Below, piece after piece: positions 1-13,500 of a stretch of 64,000 nt of DNA; position 1 is the first letter of the stretch; each line of letters starts with the position of its first letter. The notes under the pieces are model-generated. The model saw only the letters and a list, made by a program, of their open reading frames with translations, made no database searches and had not been told where the DNA came from. Source of the DNA: Tetrahymena elliotti 4EA (taxonomy: Eukaryota; Ciliophora; Oligohymenophorea; Hymenostomatida; Tetrahymenidae); contig JH720306.1 in NCBI GenBank assembly GCA_000231825.2, positions 539,784 through 603,783 of the forward strand, read 5' to 3'. The translations under genes and the position numbers were made by a program.

Positions 1-518
1 TTGATATTTGAAAGAACCTATCTTATAAATTATTTAAACATATCTTGTTTACCTTATTTTTATTTTCCATTTTCATTATAAAATTCTTCCTCTTCTTCAT
101 CTTCATCTTTCAAATCTATTTCTTAAATCTCAGGTTCAGGAACATTGTTATTTTACCCCATTTAAAAGTTTTTTTGCTTGTGATAATTACTACCAAATGC
201 CAATACTAAATGCACTTTATCAATCTAAACTTCTATATCTTTAGTAGCTAAATCTTTAAAAGATGCTATTTATATTTTTAATTTGCCTATAACTCCTTCC
301 TTCAATTTATATGGAGAGTTATTGAGATATGAATTGTTTATTTTTTTAGCAGAAAGGGGTAAATTATCAAGTTCCAAAATATTATTTTTAAAATCGCTGA
401 GCTTTATCTCTCTATCAATTAGATTATCAAACAATCTTCCAAAAAGGAATTTAAAAAGCTTCCTAACTGGCCCTAACTCACTAAATTTATCTAAAATGAA
501 CCCTAAAAACCTTTGCAT
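1..518 (-). CDS. VPS13/ATG2-type chorein N-terminal protein (partial)
   Basis: The frame starts at the ATG at 518 and runs open past base 1 when TAA/TAG are read as Gln, so only about the first 170 residues are visible. Residues 20-110 resemble the chorein N-terminal domain of bridge-like lipid-transfer proteins (VPS13, ATG2): a helical start (LFGRLFDNLIDREIKL), then LELDNLPLSAKK and the motif KLKEGVIGKLKI, which matches the 'v.eG.igkl.l.iPW..L' core, and IEVQIDKVHLVLA. The usual IPW is IAS here. A run of Asp/Glu and a Gln-rich stretch follow. In this family the chorein end contacts the donor membrane and heads a long hydrophobic groove that moves phospholipids. VPS13 versus ATG2 cannot be decided from this piece. 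Standard-code tools would end the protein at about residue 82, where the first TAA-Gln occurs. Confidence 0.6.
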
Positions 519-3077
519 TTTTCAAAAACCTTTTCCTTAGTATTTGGTATTAGCTAACAATAATTAGAATTTTTTTTTTGTCTCAAATTTTTTTCCACTT
601 CAATGAATCTGATAACTATTCTTATCAAAAAACTAATTTTCTATTTGATTGATTGATTTATTTAAATAGTCTATTTATCTTTCAAAAATAATACTCTTGA
701 AACATTTATAGAATATTAAAGAATAGTTTACACGTTTATAATACATTAATTAAAATAGTTATAAATCTCAAATTTTTATAATTCAGTGATAAAGAGATAA
801 AATAAAAAATCTGAATTTAAATTCCTTCTGTTTTTTGTTTGAAGAATATTAGTTCTGTAATTAATACAATTTAAGGACATAATTAGAAAAGTATCAAGAA
901 TATTAAAATAAGTATAATCATTTAAATGTGTTATTACTATGATTTAGAGTATTTAAAACAAAAACTTCAAAGATTAATCACTCATTTAATTAGATGATTA
1001 AACTTTCTATAAGTTGGAAAACTTTAAAAATTTATGAATAAAAACACCTAAATTTTATGTAATATATTTTTTTTTGGATCTCCCATTTTAAAAGAGGGTA
1101 ATTTTATAATTAATTATTTTAATCTAAAGTTGATTGAATTATTCAACCTTATTAGTTCTTAACTTAAAAATTTTTATTTTTTTGGTCCTCTTTTTGATTT
1201 AAAAAAAAGACTCTCGATTATATTTTTATCATTCATTAAAAAGATTAAATTTTTTGAATTCAAGAAATTTATTGTAAAATAAAATGACAATCTGTAGATA
1301 AAGTAAAATCTTAAATGTTTCAACCTATTATTCTGAAAATATTTGATTTCAATCATAAATTTCAAATATGGTTTTAGATTTATTAGAAATATGCCTCTTA
1401 ACCCCATAATATCAACAAAAATAAAATAATTAAGATAACAAATATGAAAGGAAAACAGAATAAAAGAGATTTTTTCCTATTTTTTTATTTAAATTTAGTA
1501 AAGATGAATGATAAATTTTAATCAAGTTCGAATTTAAAAAATGATTAAAATATCATTAAACTAAGTAGACTAAATTTATAATCTTATATTTAGAATCAAT
1601 GCAGTTATGATAGAAATACAAATGAGTTTATTTTAACAAAAAATTTAAGTAAAAGTATAATTTTTTTATTTGATTTACCTATATCTTGTCCATTTTTTTA
1701 TAAAATTTGAAGATTAATTAATATTTTTTAAAATATGAGTTAATTTTAATAATAAAAGTAAACAATAATAAAAAACTAACTTTTTTCTAAACACTAAGAT
1801 AGAATAAAAAATTTCTTGTTAATTTATCTGATAAAGTAAAATACTTTCATTTTTTGAGACAAGTCTCATTTTACACAACACATATTTCATTAGAATTACA
1901 AAGAGGAAAAATGTAATTTCTAATTGTTAAAATAGACAGTAAGAATAGGCTTATGAAATAGATAAAAGGTAGAAGGGTTGATTTAAACGAAATAAAAATG
2001 ATTTGAACTTACTTTGTTGATTAGCTTTTAGCAAATAAAAATTAATTTAACATAAAATTAAATTAAATAAAATTTTTTGGTATCTACTAATAGATCTACT
2101 TCGATCTTTGGTGAAATTCAAAATTGTTGCATTATAAAATTAAAGATAATAATTCCAAATTTAACACATTTTTAATTAGAGAGATTGATTTATTGATATT
2201 TACAGAAATGATAATAACACTAGAAATAATTAATGATCCTTTAATATAATTTAAAAATTAAATTTATTAATTTCTTGAATGATATTTCAATCAAATCTAT
2301 CATCTCTATCTATATCATTTTACAGAGAATACCATTTTCCTTTTAATAAAATTTAACTGACCAAAATAAATTAAAATTTATTTTTCTTTTTTAAAGTTCT
2401 TGAAATACTTCCAAAAAAAGATCAATGTGAATTTTTCATCAGGAATACTGCTTACTTGCGTTGATTTTGCATAATTACAAGTGATTTTAAATTAGATAGA
2501 ACTAAATTATAAAATAAAAAATATAACATTTACTATTATTAACATTTAAATAGAATTTTACTGATGAAAAATATTAACAAAATTAAGTTTAGAAATAAAG
2601 TGATAGTGTTATTTGTGGTTCATAGTATCAATCACTCAATATCAATTAATATTTTAAGGTTGATAAAATGAAATTTGAGCAATAAATAAAAATACAATTG
2701 CATTCCATTTAAGTTTAAGTAAATAAGGGGGATAAGTCAGCTTTCTAACATAGAAATAAACATATAATAAAAGAAGGAAGGAAATAATAAAGAGATCTTA
2801 TAATTAAATGATTGATTGTTAGAGTAATATATATTTATTAAAAAAGAATTAATATTTTACTAAATAAATAAAAACTATTAATAACTCTATAAATCCAATC
2901 CTATTATTATAAATTAAGGCTTGAAAGCGTGCACAAAATAAATACAGATTTAATACTTATTTTGTAATAAATTTGGAAGAGAGAACATACACTTTTTTAT
3001 CAAAAGTAAATAGGGGAAAAAAGAAAGTGTCAACATAAAAAATTATTTGAAATCCATTTTATATATTTAGCTTTTCT
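519..3077. other. intergenic AT-rich spacer
   Basis: Long AT-rich stretch between two divergently transcribed genes. I see only chance open frames, such as one at 1174-1407 (-) rich in Phe/Ile/Leu/Asn, with no motif, no gene-like codon use and no plausible splice partners. It presumably contains both promoters, but no element can be named. Confidence 0.6.
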
Positions 3078-4683
3078 ATGTCTGCCAACGAAAATTAAGA
3101 TTAAAAAAGCAAGAAGGACTAAGTCTCATCTTAGCCTGAAGATAAAACTAATTAAGAACCTAACAATAACAATAATTAGGAGAGTTCAACAACATCAAAA
3201 ATAATAGTTGATTCTCCTGTAGGTAAAAAAAGTGAATTATTTCATGGTGCATAAAGTGGAAATTCTATGGGATTTTTTTCTTATGTGAGAGAAAATTTAC
3301 ATTTTACACCATAAAATCTAAATAATTCTATCAATACAAATGAAAATAAGCTCAATCGTCCACCCATGTAAACATTTATATTTTATTCATTCATTTATTT
3401 TAAGGATTTTAAAGATCTAAAAGAGGAGTATGCCAAACAAAATAAAAGAATTTTTTTTGATTTTTATGTAAATTTTTTTATTTTTTTAATATAGGTTGAG
3501 CATTTGGTCAGATAATGATTTGATGAAAAATAAAACTTTTAATGTTTTGGATGCTTTACTTTAAAGTGTGGGATAAGATTTTTCGGAGCTAACAACTAGA
3601 AGCGGTATTAATGGCATGAGTTAATTTTAAAATCCTTTAGATTAATTTGGATTAACTACCAGCCTTTTGATGGATCCTTTAGGTTAAAATAATAGCACTA
3701 ATTTCGATATTTATAATAGACTAAAAGATTCTACAAATTTATTGAACTCTTCAATCATACAACATGAATATCAAAGATAAATTAAAGAAAAGATAGAAGA
3801 ATAACAAAGAATTAATGATGAAAAGGTATAGTAGGAAAAATTAAAGCAGGAAATGTTAGTTGCATAAAAACTAATTGGAGCCAATGAAGGCGCTGAATGT
3901 TAAAATGGCGAAAATGATAGCGACAATCCAAATGATCCTGAATAAAAAATTAGAGAAGGATGTCGCTGCAAAAATTCAAAGTGTCTAAAACTTTATTGTG
4001 AATGTTTCGCAAAAGGAACTTATTGTCGTGATATATGTAAATGCGTATCATGTTGCAATAAGGAGGAATATGAAAGTGAAATAAAAGAGGCAAGAAAAGT
4101 AACTTTAACTCGTAATCCTGATGCATTTACTTCTAAACTTGAAGTCGTAGGAACTATCGCCTAAGATGAAGATATTGAAGCTAATAGAGGTATGTTAGGT
4201 TACAAAAAAGGGTGCAAATGCAAAAGAACCTTCTGCAAAAAGAAATATTGTGAGTGCTACAATGCTGGAGTTAAATGCTCCTATTTATGTATTTGTGAAA
4301 ATTGCCATAACTAAGAAGATGATCCTAATAAGGATAAAGATAATGCTGCTGAATAATAGAACCATAAAAACCCTAACCATGCAGGTGGAATAGCAGGTAA
4401 TAATTAAGCTTGCACTTCTAATAACAGTAATAGCACCTAAGATGGTAAAGTTTCATCGGATTAATCTTTAGAGTACAATGTTTAGCATTATTCTACTGCT
4501 AAAAAGAAAATAAAAACAAATTAGTATGATGAATAAGATAACCTTGAAAACCATCAATTAAGCACAGAAGAAAAAATAAATTATTAATTCACTCCTAACT
4601 TCTCTCATAATAACAAAACAATAGACCCAAGTAGTATTCAAATAAAAGGAATTTAATATACAGACTTTAATTATAACTCATGA
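3078..4683 (+). CDS. CXC (tesmin/LIN54/TSO1-type) DNA-binding protein
   Basis: Two exons, 3078-3367 and 3495-4683, joined across a GTAAAC...ATAG intron, give 492 residues ending in TGA. The N-terminal 250 residues are polar (Gln/Asn/Ser) with a predicted coiled coil before the domain. From about residue 252 there are two cysteine-rich CXC motifs: GCRCKNSKCLKLYCECF...CKCVSCC, a linker carrying RNPDAF, then GCKCKRTFCKKKYCECYNAG...CICENC. The RNPxAF linker between paired CXC motifs is the hallmark of the CRC domain of LIN54, tesmin and plant TSO1. Each motif coordinates zinc and binds CHR-type promoter elements, and LIN54 is the DNA-binding subunit of the MuvB/DREAM cell-cycle complex. I infer a sequence-specific nuclear regulator. 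Ciliates have several paralogues, so the exact orthologue is open. Confidence 0.93.
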
Positions 4684-6858
4684 TTAAATAATGAATTAGA
4701 TAAAACCGTTCTTATATTAATTCTCCTATATAATAATTAAATCAATTGCTTCATAATTTATCCTAATATCTATAAAATTATTTAAAATTAAAACTACTTT
4801 GAACACTAAAGTACTATAAGATTCTATCGCAGTGGCAATCAATCAAAAGCTCACTTTTCTAACTTAAGAAATGCTTAAAAGGTGACCAATAAATAAATAA
4901 ACAAAATCTATAAAAATAAAAAATGTAATATTTAATGTATTAATTGAATGAATAAATAAATAAATGAATTATAAAATTAATTATACAAAGTTCCTTCTTT
5001 AAATATATTTAACATTATACTTTTATCTTAATAAAATTTGATAAATATTCATATTTTTTTCTCTTATGTAGTATACTCATCTATCTATCTTACTTATTGA
5101 AATCCCAATAATTTTTATTTTCATATTTACTATTCTAATAACCAATAATGATTAGTTTATTTTAGGAAATATTTAAGTTAAAAATTGAAAATTTTTTAGA
5201 GATTAGCAGAAATCGAAATTGATTTTTAAATTTAACCATCCACTAAACTTTCTCTATTTAAAAACATAAATATTATTTACAGATCTAATTTTAACTTCTA
5301 TGTAAATCAGTTTTTTAAAATCAAAAATTTAATAAATTGTTTTTTCTAATATAAAACAAACAAATACTAAATATGGTAATTTAAAAACTTACAATCATTA
5401 TTATTTTTAAAAAGCAGAATTAATCTGCCAATATTTGCCATTAAAATTAAAAATTTTATACCTTCTCTATTATGGGCACCCTTTAAAATACTTTCAAAAC
5501 TTCCTATTGAATTTAAAAAAAATAAAAGTTATTTATTTATTCTTTAATTATTATTTTTTCATTCTAATAACATATTTATCTATTTTTAAATTTGTTAAAT
5601 TTATTAAATTTACTAAATGTGTAATGGTTCGTTATTATTTAATAATCTTCATAATCTATTTTCCCTTTTTAAACTTATTATTTTAAACTACTAAATTTAA
5701 TAATTTTACTATTTCTTAGATTAGAATCAACATAATACTTAAGAGAAGAATAATTCAAAATAATTTAATCTTTATTCATATAAAAGTATTTAAAGATAGA
5801 GACGTATTTCTGTTTTAAATTTAATTTATAAAAATTTTATCAAATTATTTGTAGTAAGTTATTTTATTTTCAATTATTAATGTGTCTAATTAAATTTAGG
5901 TTATTTAAAATTAAATAACTTTTTGTAAGTTAGCTTTTTATTAGGTTTTTTTTTGTTAATTTTTAGATGAAAAATGTTTAAAAAAAAATGAAAAAAAGAT
6001 TAAAAATAAAAAAGTAAGTATTTTTAAAAGGTTTTATAAATATTTAACAGGATTGATATATATTTATTTTTGTTTGATTTAAATCATCAAATAGTAATTT
6101 TAATAATTGATTAAATTAATTATGTTATTATTATTTATTTATATATTTATATTTTTTTTAGCTATAAAGTGGAATTTTAATTAAATGAGAAGTATTTATT
6201 TGTCTAATATTTTTTCTAATTTTATAATCAGATAATTTTTGATATTTTGATAAAAGGTAATTAATTATATTAGAAAAAATGAAATAAATCATTTTATAAT
6301 TATTCCTTTTTATTTTTAATTATTTCTCTTGTTTTTTCTTTTGTAGTTTTTTGGCTTCAACTTTCTATGTTAAATGAGTCCATTAGTTAATCAAATGTTA
6401 TATTAACTAGGTATTAGATTTATTTTTTAAGTTTCTATATTGATTCAAAACTTTAAACGCTTTCATTATTGTTACTGTTAGCTATTTGCTTTTTCTATAA
6501 AAAAAATTAATAATACGTTATTGATAAATTAATTTACCTCAAGCTATGCTTATACGCTATTGATAATGTTGGTTTACATAATTTATTAAAACTTTTCTTT
6601 AAATGTATTCATATGTTTAAGACGATTTATTTCATAATTCTTTGTTTCTTCCTTTTCTTTGTATGCTATGCCTTTTTAAATAATTAAAATATTAAACTTT
6701 TTCAACGGAGCCCAGTAAGAAAGTAGAAAGCTGATCTAAATTGTAATGAAGTGATTTGATTTAAACAGATTGATAATATGTATCAATAAGGTAAATTAAA
6801 TTATAAAAGAATTTCTTAATCTGAATTAGTCCATCACTTTCATTAGTAAAATAAAAAA
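4684..6858. other. intergenic AT-rich spacer
   Basis: No gene is supported. A frame at 5435-5686 (+) is almost entirely Leu/Ile/Phe/Tyr/Lys and looks like translated AT-rich DNA. The two flanking genes converge here, so both 3' ends and polyadenylation signals should lie in it, but none can be picked out against the A/T background. Confidence 0.6.
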
Positions 6859-8576
6859 TCAAGAAAAAGAAGAAAAATAGTAAAGACTCTATTCCAATAT
6901 TCCAATAGGTTTTTTAGATTATAATTTATAATTTTTTCTTTGATTGATCGATTGATTGAAATAAATCAAGGAAACAAACAATTTTTAATAATTGGGTTGA
7001 TATTTTGATTTCTAATACTATTACATTAAATTTTCCCTTTACAATTAAACTTTGTAATCATCAATTAATTAAAATAATTAGTTACTTTTTATTTCATTCA
7101 AATGGAAATTTCTAAATAGATCTTCCTGGGTGATGTTTTGCTAGCATACAGGACAGTTACCAAATTTTTCAACTGAACTTTAGATGCAACCCTAATTTGT
7201 GTATTAAAATAAATTGTTTTAATATTAAATTTGTTCTATTGAAATTTTAGAAAATATTCCTAGTATTTAATTATGTATTTTTTTAAATTTATGGTAGAAA
7301 GAATAAGCTTTTTTTAAAAATTTACTTGGCAAAAAGAATGACCGCATTTTGATGTATAACAATTTTCGAAAGGCATGAAGCAGATAGGACAGTCAAATTC
7401 TTTCAGCAGATTCTAAAATTTGTCTTCTATCTATTCCGCTATGTCTTTTTCTTATTTTTATTGGATAAAGGGATAGATAATATGTTTACCATTATGAATT
7501 TCATAGTATTCAATAATTTATTTCATTATAATTTGTTATTTGTTAGCACCAATATTTGCGTCTGATGAAATTACTCGCTAAATTAAAGGTAGGAATTGTG
7601 CTTCCATGACACAAACATCTATGTCTAGCACCTTTGAGGATATATTTCCATCTTTTTTATATAGTTCTGGATTTAAAGTAGCTAACTTGACTATAAAATC
7701 GTAGTATTTCATTGATTTCCTGATATTACTTTCCCACATAAAGCCAATTACTTCTAATACATCATCTTATTAATCAAATTTAAGTATTTAGCAGATAGAA
7801 GGTTTCATCAGATATTCAAAAAAGGCATCGAATTCTAACAGGAATGCTCCCTTAATTAGCTCTGTGCGCTCTGAGTTATCAAATCCTATATATCCACTAA
7901 TACTTAAAAACACTAGACGCCTAAGAATACCTTTAGATAAAACATCGCTGAAGTTTGTTAAGTCATACAAATTGTGTCTAAATGGGTACTTTTACATAGT
8001 TGCTGGAAAGTTTATTTCATCTAATTCAGAAATGATAATCTTAACTGTGTATGGATCTTCATGAGATCTTCTTGCTATTGATAAACATGGCATCTCTTCT
8101 AGCCCTCTAGCTTAGTTTTCCTAAGAAGCTTACTTTTAATCATATAGACTACTCTCACTGTTGTTTCTTCTCAATGAACGTTCATCACCATCAACATTAA
8201 TCTCTACAATATCATCTCCTCTTAAGTTTTCGCTGTTTTCTTAGTATTGATTTTCCGCAAAACCTACAAACTAGCTTTTATTTTTATAATGGCGGGAACG
8301 CTGTAAAGAGGGTTTATCCGGTTAAGCTTATAAATTAGGCTACAGAAGGCTTATTCCTTGATGCTCAGGATTAATTCTGCTGAGAGCTGCTTCTCTTTTT
8401 GCTGAATCGTAGAACTAAAACTGCCTGTATAGACTCAAGAGCTCCTAAGAGTTCAAGTTATCAGCATTCCATAAATTATTTCTGTATTTGTATTTTTTTA
8501 TATCAAATTCTCCATTTTGTAAAAGCTAGGTTAAATATTGCATATTAATCTAGTTTTCCACTTCTATTAGTTGCAT
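6859..8576 (-). CDS. RING-finger protein with COP1-like finger
   Basis: Exon 1 is 8576-7326 and exon 2 is 7191-6859, with an intron GTAAAT...TTAG that splits the RING, giving about 527 residues. The finger is complete across the junction: CPIC...CYTSKCGHSFCQ|GCI...CPVC, a C3HC4 pattern. The finger and the following FRNFHLNEI closely resemble the COP1 ubiquitin ligase (CPIC..., TKCGHSFC, YPNFLVNEL). RING proteins bring E2-ubiquitin to substrates. Unlike COP1, the finger lies near the C-terminus (from about residue 398) and no WD40 domain follows. The preceding 390 residues hold an Asn/Ser-rich part and a helical region (YIGFDNSERTELIKGAFLLE) that I do not recognise. The last 50 residues read like translated AT-rich DNA, so the true 3' end may involve another splice and lie elsewhere. 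Confidence 0.8.
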
Positions 8577-10512
8577 TTCTTTTTTAAAAGCTTAGCTTGT
8601 TTTAAAGTGAACTTTAAAAAATTAGTTGTTTTTTCTTTTGTATTTTTTGAATAACTTGAATTCAAAGAAGAACTAAATAAATAATGTTTGCTTGACTGAT
8701 AGATTGGATGTTTGATCAGATTTGAGGAGTAAAATATTTTCTAAGATTAATTTAAAAAGTAATATTATGTTTACAGCTTTGTATTAGCCAGTTTAGAATG
8801 GTATAAAAAGAAAAAAACTTCTTTACTTAATTTGTTTTTCCTTTTAATTGTTTTTAGGTATTATTTGTTTAATAAAATTCAATGTTTTATCGTATATCAA
8901 TAATCAATCTTCTTCTACAAGTCTGATTAATAATTTAATTTTTTAAAAATTCAACGTAAGAGATGATTATCAAATATAAATCCTATTTAGTTTAATAACT
9001 AAAAAGCAAACAAAAAAGTCTAACAAAGAATATTTATCAAAAGAAAATAAAATAGGGAAGAATTAATAGAGTTAGAAGAAAAGATTTATAATAATATTTT
9101 CAGTAAATTTTAGATGGAGTTGCGAGGCAAAAAGTTTTCTCTTAAATTAACAATTTTAATAACATTTGATAAAGTTCCTTATCAAATTATAGCATAGTCA
9201 AAAGCGGTTGGCTAGGATTAAATAGATTTAAATTATTTAAAGAAAGTATTTATTGATTTGAAATTAAGACAATAACCAATACATGCAAACAAACACATAA
9301 TTCCAAACTATTTTTTTTATCTGTTTAAAAATATTGAAACAAAATTAGTTTAAATTCAATTTATGAAATTTAATTCTAAGTAGAATTATTTTACTCCTAA
9401 TCCTTTAATCTTGTAAAGTAATTAGTTTAAAATAAATTCCTAGCTACAAAATCAGTTTCTAATTTTTCAACGTATTTTTCTCAATTTAATTTTAAATTCA
9501 TGCACTTTAATTTTATATTTATTTATATATTTTGCAATTATTATTTAATAGACTAACCTACTTTATCAATTACAATTCTTTATTTTCCCAACAAATTTTA
9601 TATCAATTATTGAAAGCTCTTTCCTCTATTTATTTTTTCTCATTTGAAATTTAAATAAAAATATTTCACAATAAAAGAATATCCCAATAATTTTAAATAA
9701 AAATTAATTTAAAAAATCAAATCAAAATAATTGAATTATTGATATTCAATTGAACATTAAATCTAGCTTTTTTTATTTTTTAAGTTTTTTTGGAATTAGC
9801 TTTTCTCAACAAAATTCAGAAATTAATCTTTGATTAAATTTATTTTTTTATTAATTTATGAATGATGAGGGAGTTTATTTTAGATTATTGTTTTTCTTAA
9901 AATTTAGTTTAGCTATTTTTAATTAATTTTAAGTGAATTTTATAAATTGAATTTATGTTGATGTTTTTAAAAATCTAAAAAGCAATTTTGATTAATTAGA
10001 CAATCATTTAAATATTTTAAAAGGAATTTTTATTTTTAGTAAAAAAATTTAGACATGATGATGAGGTGCTTAGATATATATAGGAATAAACAAATTTTAT
10101 GATTTTGGTGAAGAATTTGTAATTAGTATATAAAAAGGGATTGGAGATAACAAAGATTTATTGATTATTCGATAATTTCATATTGGGTATTGGATTAAAA
10201 TAAATTTCTTTAGAAAGAAGAATATTTAGAAAAAAGAATTAGGGAAGTATTCTTTTTTGGGAGTATGTTAAGGGACTATTTGATTTAGATATTATTTGAA
10301 AAAAACACACAAAATCAAAAATAGTAAGAAGAAATACGAAATCATTATCAATAATAAACAGCATAAAATCTTAAAAAATTATATTTGTAAAAACTTAGAT
10401 TATCTTTTTAAAAGAAAGAAAGAAAATAATATAAGTTAAGAAAATTTAAGCAGTGGATACACACATAGATAGCAATAACAAACAATTACTATTTAATAAT
10501 AAAAGACAAAAA
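8577..10512. other. intergenic AT-rich spacer
   Basis: Shared 5' region of two divergent genes. I see no supported coding region. Pyrimidine- and purine-rich A/T runs dominate. Confidence 0.6.
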
Positions 10513-13500
10513 ATGAGTTAAGTTTCAGAAAAAGGAGAATACAATACTATTTTGATTCACAACATACCTGAGAATGTTGTTAAGGAGGAGATTTATAACT
10601 CCTTCAAAAAATTTGGCACTATTAAGCAATATTAAAGTTTTAAGCGCAAGAACCACACAGTGAAAATAGAATTTTCAAATTCTGAAGAAGCATAAACAGC
10701 TATGAAGGAAATGAACTTTCACACAATTTAGGGAGAAGAAATCAATATTCAGTTCTTCTTAGACAAGGAAAAAAAGGAATAAATTAAGCACAACAATATT
10801 GTTATAAAGAATGTTCCTATTAATATAAGCTAGACCGAACTTTTTGAAGCTTTTAGTATGTATGGAGATATTTTTTCACTTTTCCTCAAGAAGGGTGTTG
10901 ATAAAGCAAATGTAGGAATAGGGTATGTTTAGTTCTTTAAAAATGCAGATAAACTCAAGATACTTGAGTTATAGGCTTAGCAAGGAGGAGAGCTAACAAT
11001 AACTCTTAAAAATGAAACTCAGATTAAGCTAAAGCTAGAGGAGTTCTATTCTAAGAATGAGGAAGAAGCTATAATGATGTAAAAGTAGCAACAGTAGATT
11101 CAATAGCAGTAATAATAAAATTCTTAGGTTTAGGTAGAGTAAAATCTAGGAGAACTTAAAAGTATAGAAGGACAGGGAGGAGTTTAAAACGTGTTAATTC
11201 CATAAATTTAATAGCTTTAGCAAAATATCTTGCAATCAGGCATAGGTAGCTAGGCAAATAATACTTAATAGATTTAGCCTCCGTTAGGTTAATAAGCAGT
11301 TTCTCCTCAAGGTTTATAACTACCTAATCCATCTGATAATTAACAAAATTCTGTTGTTCCATCAAATATAGAATATGTTGTAATTTTTATAAAAAATTTC
11401 ATGGAAAAGGAAATTAGCACTTCTGAATCTAATGAGATTAGCTAGGCTTTAAAGAATATTGAAAATAGCATTAAATAGGTTATAGAAATAGTTTAGAATG
11501 AGCTAAAGAATGCTCCTAAATTAGAGTTTTATGTATAATACAATGCGTAAAAAAAGAATTTCTGGAGTCACCTTTTTGGTGTAGGCACCACTGATGTGTT
11601 TTAAAGTATATTTGAAATTACCTCTAAACAACTCAAGTAGGCTTATCCTTCATGCGAGGTCAGCTTCAAGTAAAAAAAGAAATAGTAAGAACCTTCAGCA
11701 AAGCATCTTATTTGCTTTGGAGTGAGACCAACTATCACTCATGAAAAAATAAAGTAATGGTTGGAAGATCAGATTTTTAGCAGTCTGACTATTTCTTCTA
11801 TTAGTTTTAATTTAGTCAAAAAGAAAGAAAGTAGCACTTCAACTCAAACTTCAAAAAATTTTGAAAAAGATTCTTAAGTTCTCTACATTTTCTTTTTAAA
11901 TGAACAGGAAGGAATTCAATTCATGGAAATATGTAAAAGGTACTAAACACAAACAAACATCATTTTTTACAAACCAAAGATTTCTCAATATTTGACTGAC
12001 AAGCAAAGACAAGATCTGAAAGCAAAAATGAATTAAAATAGTTCAAATAACCAAGGAGGTTAAGGTTATTCTAATAATAACCCAAATTATTAAAACCATC
12101 ATTATCAATAAGGAAATTCAAACAATCATCATCATCATCACCATTAGACTTACCCAAACAATAATCATGGCCACAATCACAATTACAACCACAATTATCA
12201 TCACCACCATTACAATTATAACTAAAATAATCACTATCATCCTAACTAATATCATTATTATCCTAATAATAGCAATTAAAATTAAGTTAGCAATCATAAC
12301 CATCACCATAGCAATATGAATTATACTCCTTATCATAACAATAACAACTCTAATTACCATAATAAAAATTAGTCATAACATCCTCAGTAAGGAAACAATC
12401 ATAATCATTATTAAACAGGTCATTTCCACCAATAAAATTTTAATTAATCTCATAGCAGCAACCATCACAATGGAAATAACAACTACCACAATTAAAATCA
12501 ATCTCATCCTAACCATTAATTAGGTCAAAACAATTAGAATTAATCGAATTAATAGGGTAGATAAAGAAACAGTAAATCTATTAATACAAGAGGTAATCAA
12601 GCAGGAAATAATTCAAGCACCTATAATAACCAAAGTCAAAGTTATGTAGGAGCTGGCAGTCAAAATAATGCTAATTCAAACTAAAGTTAATATAACCAAA
12701 GTCAACCAAACAATTAGTAAAGGGGTAATTAAAACACTAGCAATTCTCAATAAAATAATTAATACAATTATGGACAAGGTAATAATTAAATGTAGCAAAG
12801 AAATACCCAATATCCTTAACATAGATAATAATAAAATAATTAAAGCAATACACAATAATAGGCTAATCAAAACACCAGTAAGAACACAAATAGCACCTAT
12901 CCCTAAAACTATTAAAAGAATTCAGGAATGACAAGCGATAGTACTAGAACTAACAGAACCAGAAACCAAAATAATTAGCACAATAATAATAATCATCATA
13001 ACCACAATAATGCTCCAAATAATTAACATGGAGGTAACAACTAAAATAATTATCATCATCATCACAATGCTTAAACATATTCGAATTCTTTCTTGCCTAA
13101 TTATTCTAGCAACCAATCAGAACGCATTGGATAGTTTTCATAGAATCCCAACTCACACAATAACAATCGTAAATCTTAAGGTAATAACACCAATTAGCAT
13201 TCAAACATTGCAAACAGTAGTAATTATGAGAACAGCAAACAAAATTTCTCAAATAGCAAAACTGATTCAGCTAATAGTTATTCAAGCTCTTCAAATTAAG
13301 GAACTGCTTAAATTTATGTTCAGAAAAATTAATAGAATACCAATAATAGCAGTAGCAAACACTTCAATAGCTCAAGTGCACAATTGAATAATTCTTATAA
13401 CAGTTTCACTTCTGCACCTTAGGGAAGCAGTAGAGTGAACAACACTGGTAACACTTAAGCAAGTAATTTAAATACATTTGATGCATTCTCTAATAATCAC

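Noticed and set aside
1174..1407. Minus-strand 77-codon frame
   Set aside because: Composition is that of translated A/T-rich spacer. No motif, no splice partners and no ciliate-code extension that looks like protein.
5435..5686. Plus-strand 83-codon frame rich in Leu/Ile/Phe
   Set aside because: Low-complexity hydrophobic reading of AT-rich DNA in a convergent spacer. Not a believable membrane protein.
12118..12360. Minus-strand frame of Met/Ile/Val
   Set aside because: Mirror image of the His/Asn codon repeats of the RRM protein on the plus strand.
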